DNA from: Paracoccus hibiscisoli
GTDB lineage: Bacteria > Pseudomonadota > Alphaproteobacteria > Rhodobacterales > Rhodobacteraceae
DNA: 64,000 nt
Assembly: GCF_005048265.1 (NCBI RefSeq)
Contig: NZ_SUNH01000003.1
Coordinates: forward strand, 1 to 64,000
Direction: 5' to 3'
Every line of letters begins with the position of its first letter. Positions within the stretch are counted from its first letter, which is position 1. The notes beneath the pieces are model-generated. The model did not search any database and had not been told where the DNA came from. It saw only the letters and a program-made list of their open reading frames with translations. The translations under genes and the position numbers were made by a program. Positions 58,336 through 64,000 of this stretch are shown here, piece by piece.

Positions 58336-59559
58336 ATGACACAGGATTTCGACATCGTGATTGCCGGGGGCGGGCTGAACGGCCCGACCTTGGCGCTGGC
58401 CCTGGCGCAGGTGGGGCTGCGCGTGGCCGTGGTCGACCCGCAGCCCGCGCGGGCACGGGCGGGCGCGGGGTTCGACGGGCGGGCCTATTCGCTGGCCATC
58501 GCCTCGGTCCGGGTGCTGCGGGCGCTTGGCCTGTGGGACCGGCTGGCCCCCGATGCCCAGCCCATCCATCAGATCAAGGCGTCCCAAGGCCAGCCCGGAG
58601 AGGGCGCGGGCCATGTCTTCCTGCATTTCGACAGCGCCGAGCTGGGCGAAGGCCCCGTGGGCCACATGCTGGAGGACCGCTTTCTGCACGCCGCCCTGGT
58701 CGACGCGATGGAGGGCAGGGTCACCACCCTGCCCGGCCTGTCCGTCACCGGACAGGAGGTCGGCCCGGCTGGTGTCACCGCGATCCTGTCCAACGGTCGT
58801 CGGCTGACCGCGCGCCTGCTGGTCGGGGCGGATGGGCGCGGGTCCGGCGTGGCCACGCGGGCGGGGATCAAGCGGCAGGGCTGGGACTATGGCCAGACCG
58901 CGCTGGTCGCGGCCATCGACCACGCGCTGCCGCATGACGGCATCGCGCATCAGTATTTCATGGCGACCGGGCCGCTGGCGATCCTGCCCCTGCCCGGCAA
59001 CCGCAGCAATGTCGTCTGGTCGGAAACCGCCGCGAATGCCGCAGCCATCGCCGCGCTGGACGACGGGGCTTTCCTGGAGGTCCTGCGCCCCCGCTTTGGC
59101 GATTTCCTGGGCGATCTGTCGCTGGCCGGGCCGCGGTTCAGCTATCCGCTGTCGCTGTCGCTGGCCGAACGCTATGCCGCCGACCGCGTGGCGCTGGTGG
59201 GGGACGCGGCGCATGGGGTGCATCCGATCGCGGGTCAGGGCCTGAACCTGGGCCTGCGCGACGTGGCCGCCCTGGCCCAGGTGCTGGTCGATGCCGCCCG
59301 TCGGGGCGAGGATATCGGCAGCCCGCTGGTGCTGGAGCGGTATCAGGCCTGGCGCAGACCCGATGCCACGACGCTGGCCCTGGGCATGGACGGGGTGAAC
59401 CGGCTGTTCGCGACCGATGACGCGGCGGTCTCCGGGCTGCGCGCCCTGGGCATGGGCGTGGTCCAGGCGGTGCCCGCGCTGCGGCGCGGCTTCATGCGGC
59501 AGGCGGCGGGGCTAGCGGTGTCGCCGATGCCGCGCCTCCTGGCCGGACAGGCGCTTTAG
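58336..59559 (+). CDS. UbiH/UbiF-family FAD monooxygenase
   Basis: A 407-residue flavoprotein hydroxylase acting on the ubiquinone ring. The FAD motifs are IVIAGGGLNGPTLALALA (8-25), the DG motif LLVGADGRGSG (about 165-175) and GDAAHGVHPIAGQGLNLGLRD (about 292-312). Which ring position it modifies cannot be read from sequence. The ATG at 58336 lies 49 bases after the epimerase stop. With ubiE and ubiB elsewhere in the window, it adds to a set of ubiquinone genes that are not in one operon. Confidence 0.9.
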   Translation: MTQDFDIVIAGGGLNGPTLALALAQVGLRVAVVDPQPARARAGAGFDGRAYSLAIASVRVLRALGLWDRLAPDAQPIHQIKASQGQPGEGAGHVFLHFDSAELGEGPVGHMLEDRFLHAALVDAMEGRVTTLPGLSVTGQEVGPAGVTAILSNGRRLTARLLVGADGRGSGVATRAGIKRQGWDYGQTALVAAIDHALPHDGIAHQYFMATGPLAILPLPGNRSNVVWSETAANAAAIAALDDGAFLEVLRPRFGDFLGDLSLAGPRFSYPLSLSLAERYAADRVALVGDAAHGVHPIAGQGLNLGLRDVAALAQVLVDAARRGEDIGSPLVLERYQAWRRPDATTLALGMDGVNRLFATDDAAVSGLRALGMGVVQAVPALRRGFMRQAAGLAVSPMPRLLAGQAL

Positions 59560-59613
59560 CGCTTTTCCCTGCGCCGCATTCCCGGCATAGGCTGCGCGCA
59601 AACGGGGGATGCC

Positions 59614-60525
59614 ATGACGTTGGATCGGTTTCTGCAGGATCTGGATCGCGACATCCGCGCCGCCGCCGATTGGGGCAAAGTCGCGGATTACATCCCCGAG
59701 CTGGGCGGCATCGCCCCCGATCAGTTCGGCATCGCGGTGGCGCTGGCCGATGGGCAGGTGCTGACCGCAGGCCAGGCCGATCAGGAGTTTTCGATCCAGT
59801 CGGTCAGCAAGGTGTTCGCGCTGGCCTGCGTGCTCGGCCGCATCGGCGAACAGCTGTGGCTGCGCGTGGGCCGCGAGCCGTCGGGCGACCGCTTCGATTC
59901 GATCCTGCTGCTGGAGCAGGAGAAGGGCCGGCCCCGCAACCCGTTCATCAACGCCGGCGCCATCGTCGTCACAGACGAGCTGCTGCGCGGCCGCAGCCCG
60001 CAGCTGACCCTGGCCGAGATCCTGGGCTTTGTGCGCGCCGCTGCCGAGGATGACGACATCCATATCGACAAGGCCGTCGCCCGGTCCGAGGCCCGCACCG
60101 GATACCGCAACGCTGCCCTGGCGCACTACCTGCGCAGTTTCGGTAACCTGCGCAATCCGCCGGACCATGTCATCGGCACCTATGTCCACCAATGCGCGAT
60201 CGAGATGTCCTGCATCCAGCTGGCCCGCGCGGGCCGGGTGATCGCAGGGCTGGACTGCGCGCCGGCGCTGCTGGCCCCGGTGAAACAGCGGCGCATCAAC
60301 GCGCTGATGATGACCTGTGGGCAGTATGACGGGTCGGGCAATTTTGCGTTCCGCGTGGGCATGCCCGCGAAATCGGGCGTGGGGGGCGGGCTGCTGATCA
60401 TCGCGCCGGGCAAGGCGTCGATCGCGATCTGGTCCCCGGGGCTGGACGGCTGGGGCAATTCCCAGATGGGCACGCTGGCCGCCGAAAAGCTGGCAGAGTT
60501 CACGGGCTGGTCGGTCTTCGGCTGA
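59614..60525 (+). CDS. glsA: Glutaminase
   Basis: A 303-residue serine-dependent glutaminase (beta-lactamase-like fold) that converts glutamine to glutamate and ammonia. The catalytic SxxK is in FSIQSVSKVFALA (about residues 66-78), followed by NPFINAGAIVV (about 109-119), a YRNAALAHYLRSFGN block and KSGVGGGLL near 255. Length is normal. It is convergent with udgX: both stop codons lie inside the 10-base palindrome TGAGGCCTCA. Confidence 0.95.
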   Translation: MTLDRFLQDLDRDIRAAADWGKVADYIPELGGIAPDQFGIAVALADGQVLTAGQADQEFSIQSVSKVFALACVLGRIGEQLWLRVGREPSGDRFDSILLLEQEKGRPRNPFINAGAIVVTDELLRGRSPQLTLAEILGFVRAAAEDDDIHIDKAVARSEARTGYRNAALAHYLRSFGNLRNPPDHVIGTYVHQCAIEMSCIQLARAGRVIAGLDCAPALLAPVKQRRINALMMTCGQYDGSGNFAFRVGMPAKSGVGGGLLIIAPGKASIAIWSPGLDGWGNSQMGTLAAEKLAEFTGWSVFG

Positions 60526-60529
60526 GGCC

Positions 60530-61951
60530 TCAGGCCACCATCCGAACGGCCTGCGCCAGATCGGCGCGCAGCTCTGACAGCGCCGCGGGCGCGCGGTCGG
60601 GCGGCAGGCGCAGGATCAGGCTGGGATGCCAGGTGATCAGGACGGGCCCACCATCGCGCGCCGGTTCGACCAGCCCGCGCCGCGGCGTCAGCGGCTTGCG
60701 GTTGCCAGTCAGCGCGAAGGCCGCCGTCGCCCCCAAGGCTACGGTCAGACGCGGCGCGACCATCCGGCGCTCCAGGTCCAGCCACCAGCGGCACTGGTCC
60801 ACATGGTCGCGGTCGGGCGTCTGGTGCAGGCGGCGCTTGCCGCGCGGGGTAAAGCGGAAATGCTTGACCGCATTGGTCAGCCAGGCCCGGTCGGGGGCCA
60901 GCCCGGCCTCGGCCATGGTGCGGTGCAGCAACTGGCCCGCGGGGCCGACAAAGGGCAGGCCGGCCAGATCCTCCTGATCGCCCGGCGCTTCGCCCACCAG
61001 CATCAGGGGTGCCGTGGGATCGCCCTGGCCCCAGACGGTCTGGGTGGCCGCGTGACACAGCTCGCACCGGGTGCAGCGGGCGGCTTGGGACGCGGCCTGC
61101 TCCAGCGTGTCGGGAATGCTGTCGTCGGGCTGCTGGCGGAGGCGCGCGGTGATCTTGGGCGCAAAGGCCGGCGCATCCGAGGCACCCGCGTCGCGCATGG
61201 CCTGAACCCGGCGGGGGGCATCGGCCAGCATGTCGGGAATCAGGCGGGTTTCGGGCAGGTTCTTCCAGTATTTCTTGGGCATCTCGGACCGCATCGCATT
61301 GGTCTTGATGCGCGCCGGGTTGAAGATATTGGCGAAATAGGTCTGCCACAGCCCGTGGCTGGCATCGTCGGGCAGGTCAGGACGCGGGGCCGGGTCGTCA
61401 TAGGCGATGGCATCGCCGTCGAACCGGGCGGTGCCTTCGGGCGTGGCGATCAGCCAGTCCATGTCGGCGAAGCGCTTGGCAAAGAACGGCGTGCCGATCT
61501 CCAGGATCGGGTGTTCGGGTTCGAACCAGGCGCCAAAGGCCCGGCGTGGCCCGTCGGGGGGCAGTTCGTGGAACCGGACAAAGGCGTGCATCTTGTGGAT
61601 GTCGCGACGAACGGATTTCGCCATGCGCGACAGGCGGTCCAGCATCGGGTCGGCCGGGTTCGACAGAAAGCGCCGGTCGCCCTGCGCGCGCATCAGCGCG
61701 CCATACAGCAGCGACCAGCGTTCCGGATCGGAATGGCCGGCGACCTGGCGGGCCAGTTGCAGGAACTCCTGCGTGGCGACCACCGGATGATCGCCCGGCG
61801 GCGGGGCCGGGTCGGCGCCGAACAGATCGGGGGGCGTGTCGGGGTCGGCCCAGGTCACGTCCTCCATCGGGACGCGGCCGCTGGCCAGATCGCGGGCCGC
61901 ATGGCGCCAGGCGTCAAACCGTCCGAACCGCGGCAGCGTGATCCGGATCAT
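60530..61951 (-). CDS. UdgX-type uracil-DNA glycosylase fused to DUF4130
   Basis: A 473-residue two-domain repair protein. Residues 1-~240 are DUF4130, the domain described as partner of the adjacent radical SAM protein. The C-terminal ~200 residues are a family-4-like uracil-DNA glycosylase with iron-sulfur cysteines (ARCTRCELC), the GEAPGDQED motif and the ITWHPSL motif. The insert RGKRRLHQ contains the UdgX signature KRRxH, with His376 expected to form a covalent bond to the abasic site, as known for UdgX. The ATG overlaps the radical SAM stop by one base (TGATG). The pair is likely under LexA control. Confidence 0.9.
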   Translation of the reverse strand: MIRITLPRFGRFDAWRHAARDLASGRVPMEDVTWADPDTPPDLFGADPAPPPGDHPVVATQEFLQLARQVAGHSDPERWSLLYGALMRAQGDRRFLSNPADPMLDRLSRMAKSVRRDIHKMHAFVRFHELPPDGPRRAFGAWFEPEHPILEIGTPFFAKRFADMDWLIATPEGTARFDGDAIAYDDPAPRPDLPDDASHGLWQTYFANIFNPARIKTNAMRSEMPKKYWKNLPETRLIPDMLADAPRRVQAMRDAGASDAPAFAPKITARLRQQPDDSIPDTLEQAASQAARCTRCELCHAATQTVWGQGDPTAPLMLVGEAPGDQEDLAGLPFVGPAGQLLHRTMAEAGLAPDRAWLTNAVKHFRFTPRGKRRLHQTPDRDHVDQCRWWLDLERRMVAPRLTVALGATAAFALTGNRKPLTPRRGLVEPARDGGPVLITWHPSLILRLPPDRAPAALSELRADLAQAVRMVA

Positions 61952-63183
61952 CAGAACAGGGACAGCTGCTCGGGCGGCGGCGCGAACCGGGCGCGCAGGC
62001 CCGCGCTGTCGGTCAGCGCGCCGGGCGTCCAGTCGGGCAGCGTGACGAAGGGCTGGGCCTTGGACATGATCGCGCCCATGCGCAACAGGTCGGCGTATCG
62101 CAGCACGCCATTCCTGCGTGCCGTCAGGATGCGGCCCACGGTCTTTGTCCCGAAACCCGGCACCCGCAGCAGCATCTCGCGCGGGGCGCGGGCGACATCG
62201 ACCGGGAACTGCGCACGGTTGGCCAGCGCCCAAGCCAGCTTGGGGTCGATGTCCAGGTCCAGATTGCCCGACGGATGCGCCGACCCGATCTCTGTCGCAT
62301 CAAAGCCATAGAAACGCATCAGCCAATCGGCCTGATACAGGCGGTGTTCGCGCATCAAGGGCGGCTTGATCAGCGGCAGCATGGCGGACGCATCAGGAAT
62401 CGGGCTGAAGGCCGAGTAATACACCCGCTTCAACTGATACCCAGAATAAAGGTTGGCCGAGGTGTTCAGGATGTCCACGTCCGTCGCCTGATCCGCGCCG
62501 ACGATCATCTGCGTGGACTGCCCTGCGGGGGCAAAGCGCGGCGGGCGTTTGCCGGTATGGCTGCGGTCCTTGGCGGCCTCTCGCCCCAAACGCACATCCG
62601 CCATGGTGGCGCGGATCGTCTCGGGACGTTTTTCGGGGGCCAAGTGGCGCAGGCTGGCATCCTGGGGCAGCTCGACATTCACCGACAGGCGGTCCGCGAA
62701 CAGGCCCGCCTGCGCCACCAGGTCGGGCGAGGCATCGGGGATGGTTTTCAGGTGGATGTAACCCTTGAACCCGTGTTCGATCCGCAGCATCCGCGCGATG
62801 CGGACCATGTCGCCCATCGTCTGGTCCGGGCTGCGGATGATGCCCGACGACAGGAACAGCCCCTCGATCATGTTACGGCGATAGAATTCCAGCGTCAGCC
62901 GGACGACCTCCTCAGGTGAAAACCGGGCACGTTCGACATTGCTGCTGACGCGGTTGATGCAATAGGCGCAATCATAGATGCAGAAATTCGTCATCAGGAT
63001 CTTGAGCAGGCTGATGCAGCGCCCGTCCGGCGTATAGGCGTGACAGATCCCCGTCCCCCCGGCCGAACCGATGCCCCCCGATCGCGAATCGCGTCGCGTC
63101 GTTCCGCTGGACGCGCAGGAGGCGTCGTATTTCGCGGCGTCCGACAGGATCGCCAGCTTGTCCTGCAAGGTGCGCTGTGCCAT
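61951..63183 (-). CDS. Putative DNA modification/repair radical SAM protein
   Basis: A 410-residue radical SAM protein. The cluster motif is NFCIYDCAYC (Cys68, Cys72, Cys75). A helix-hairpin-helix DNA-binding segment lies near the C-terminus (REMLLRVPGFGTKTVGRILTARR). It matches the family annotated as putative DNA modification/repair radical SAM protein, regularly encoded with the DUF4130/UdgX protein. The reaction is unknown. I use the ATG at 63183. It has no Shine-Dalgarno sequence, but the promoter would start transcription at or next to this ATG, so a leaderless message explains the absence. Confidence 0.88.
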   Translation of the reverse strand: MAQRTLQDKLAILSDAAKYDASCASSGTTRRDSRSGGIGSAGGTGICHAYTPDGRCISLLKILMTNFCIYDCAYCINRVSSNVERARFSPEEVVRLTLEFYRRNMIEGLFLSSGIIRSPDQTMGDMVRIARMLRIEHGFKGYIHLKTIPDASPDLVAQAGLFADRLSVNVELPQDASLRHLAPEKRPETIRATMADVRLGREAAKDRSHTGKRPPRFAPAGQSTQMIVGADQATDVDILNTSANLYSGYQLKRVYYSAFSPIPDASAMLPLIKPPLMREHRLYQADWLMRFYGFDATEIGSAHPSGNLDLDIDPKLAWALANRAQFPVDVARAPREMLLRVPGFGTKTVGRILTARRNGVLRYADLLRMGAIMSKAQPFVTLPDWTPGALTDSAGLRARFAPPPEQLSLF

Positions 63184-63190
63184 GCCCGGA

Positions 63191-63219
63191 AAGATATGTT
63201 CCCGATGCGTTCTTCGCAA
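63191..63219 (-). promoter_or_regulatory. Promoter of the radical SAM-udgX operon
   Basis: On the minus strand TTGCGA and TATCTT are separated by exactly 17 bases. The -10 ends 7 bases before the ATG, predicting a leaderless or near-leaderless transcript. The spacer is filled by a LexA-type box. Confidence 0.65.
63198..63212. promoter_or_regulatory. LexA-type SOS box GTTC-N7-GTTC
   Basis: GTTC-CCGATGC-GTTC exactly matches the direct-repeat LexA site known for alphaproteobacteria, including Rhodobacter. It lies between the -35 and -10 of the radical SAM-udgX promoter, where a bound repressor would block polymerase. Confidence 0.75.
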
Positions 63220-63334
63220 GGCATCATGGATGAAACAAATGACGCGGAACCGTCACGGACGCGCGATGGTTGGCCCGGCATTCGTCCGCCAGACGTGATG
63301 TGCATCGAAGCCGCGAAAGGATAATATCGGGACC

Positions 63335-63925
63335 ATGAACATACGCACCCTCGCCCTCGCGCCCGCCCTTCTCATCGCCATGGCCTTTCCGGCCCTGGCC
63401 GAACGCATCCCGCTGAACGAGATATCGCGTTATCTCAACAGCCTGACCACGGTGACATCCGCCTTTACGCAGATCAATCCGGACGGCACCGTGTCCACCG
63501 GCACGGTCTATATCCAGCGTCCGGGCCGCGTGCGGTTCGAATATGACAACGACCGCACGCTGGTGTTGGCCTCGGGCGGGAACGTCGCGGTGTTCGACGC
63601 GAAATCGAACAGCGGACCGCAGCAATACCCGCTGTCGCAGACGCCGCTGTCGATCATCCTGGACGCCAACGTGAACCTGGGCCGCCAGGGCATGGTCACC
63701 GGCCATTCCGAACAGAATAACGCCACCGTCGTGACCGCCCAGGACCCGCAGCGCCCGCAGAACGGCACCATCCAGATGGTGTTCACCGCGCCCACCGAAC
63801 TGCGTCAGTGGATCATCACCGATGACAGCGGTCAGAAGACCACCGTGATCCTGGGAGAGATGGCCAAGGGCGGCTCGATCCCGTCGTCGCGCTTCTCGAT
63901 CCAGGCAGAGCTGGGGCGCCGCTGA
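63335..63925 (+). CDS. lolA: Outer-membrane lipoprotein carrier protein LolA
   Basis: A 196-residue periplasmic chaperone that moves lipoproteins from the inner membrane to LolB or the outer membrane. A signal peptide (MNIRTLALAPALLIAMAFPALA, cut before ERIPL) is followed by the LolA fold: ISRYLNSLTTVTSAFTQI, then GTVYIQRPGRVRFEYD (about residues 57-72) and PLSIILDANVNL. It is divergent from the radical SAM gene across 151 bases. AAAGGATAAT lies upstream of the ATG. The gene ends at a hairpin near the window edge. Confidence 0.92.
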   Translation: MNIRTLALAPALLIAMAFPALAERIPLNEISRYLNSLTTVTSAFTQINPDGTVSTGTVYIQRPGRVRFEYDNDRTLVLASGGNVAVFDAKSNSGPQQYPLSQTPLSIILDANVNLGRQGMVTGHSEQNNATVVTAQDPQRPQNGTIQMVFTAPTELRQWIITDDSGQKTTVILGEMAKGGSIPSSRFSIQAELGRR

Positions 63926-63958
63926 GCGCGGATTGCATCCCCACAATTGCGTGATTGA

Positions 63959-63982
63959 CGTTGTCCCCGACCGGGGGCAACG
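63959..63982 (+). terminator. Hairpin after lolA
   Basis: CGTTGTCCCC-GACC-GGGGGCAACG: a 10-bp stem with one G-U pair, 33 bases past the lolA stop. No U-tract follows. The remaining 18 bases of the window show nothing. Confidence 0.55.
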
Positions 63983-64000
63983 CTGCGGAACCGCCACAAG

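Overview
The window is high-GC chromosomal DNA from an alphaproteobacterium, most likely a Paracoccus-like member of the Rhodobacteraceae. The pointers are the single small flagellin, the gcvT-gcvH-gcvP operon under a tandem glycine riboswitch, PQQ genes next to a LuxR-type regulator and a NahK/ErcS-like hybrid kinase, an aglEFGA-K operon, the rpsT-dnaA-dnaN-recF-gyrB order, ligase-associated repair genes and a GTTC-N7-GTTC LexA-type site. No species can be named with certainty. No phage, IS element or CRISPR array is visible. The first ~60 bases are low-complexity G/T sequence ending in a G12 run and may be a contig edge.

Layout. 0.1-3.7 kb: flagellar genes (flagellin, FlgN-like and CheL/FlgJ-N-like leftward; fliK and flgD rightward). 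3.9-8.3 kb: rpe, an SDR with an altered active site, an orphan ABC ATPase, and a leftward sulfotransferase/GT90-like fusion. 8.5-13.1 kb: glycine riboswitch and glycine cleavage operon. Then tRNA-Ala(CGC), an exported Mn-type superoxide dismutase, an RTX protein and argC. 16.4-20.5 kb: leftward aldehyde-oxidation group (GAF-Fis regulator, aldehyde dehydrogenase, topoisomerase IB, DUF779). 20.6-27.0 kb: leftward alpha-glucoside operon aglE-F-G-A-K. 27.0-36.6 kb: PQQ module, with a leftward metallohydrolase and rightward pqqABCDE, SoxYZ-like carrier, response regulator, FIST protein, hybrid kinase and two exported unknowns. 36.6-40.6 kb: ubiB, ubiE, mutM and a crotonase. 40.8-47.8 kb: rpsT, an oriC-like region, dnaA, dnaN, recF and gyrB. 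48-48.7 kb: an outer-membrane barrel protein. 48.8-54.3 kb: four-gene ligase-associated repair operon. 54.4-60.5 kb: EamA transporter, HU, AMP nucleosidase, an epimerase, a UbiH-like hydroxylase and glutaminase. 60.5-63.2 kb: radical-SAM/UdgX repair pair. 63.3 kb: lolA.

How the parts fit together. The PQQ genes make the cofactor for periplasmic alcohol or methanol dehydrogenases, but no such dehydrogenase lies in the window. The regulator-FIST-kinase operon is probably their sensory control. An inverted repeat CGAC-N4-GTCG occurs before both pqqA and the regulator operon and is a candidate shared operator. The aldehyde dehydrogenase group would handle the aldehyde product. The radical-SAM/UdgX pair has a LexA-type box placed exactly between good -35 and -10 elements, so SOS control of a near-leaderless transcript is likely.

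Most long reading frames opposite real genes are by-products of high GC at third codon positions and were discarded. All calls rest on reading motifs and context by eye; no database search was run.
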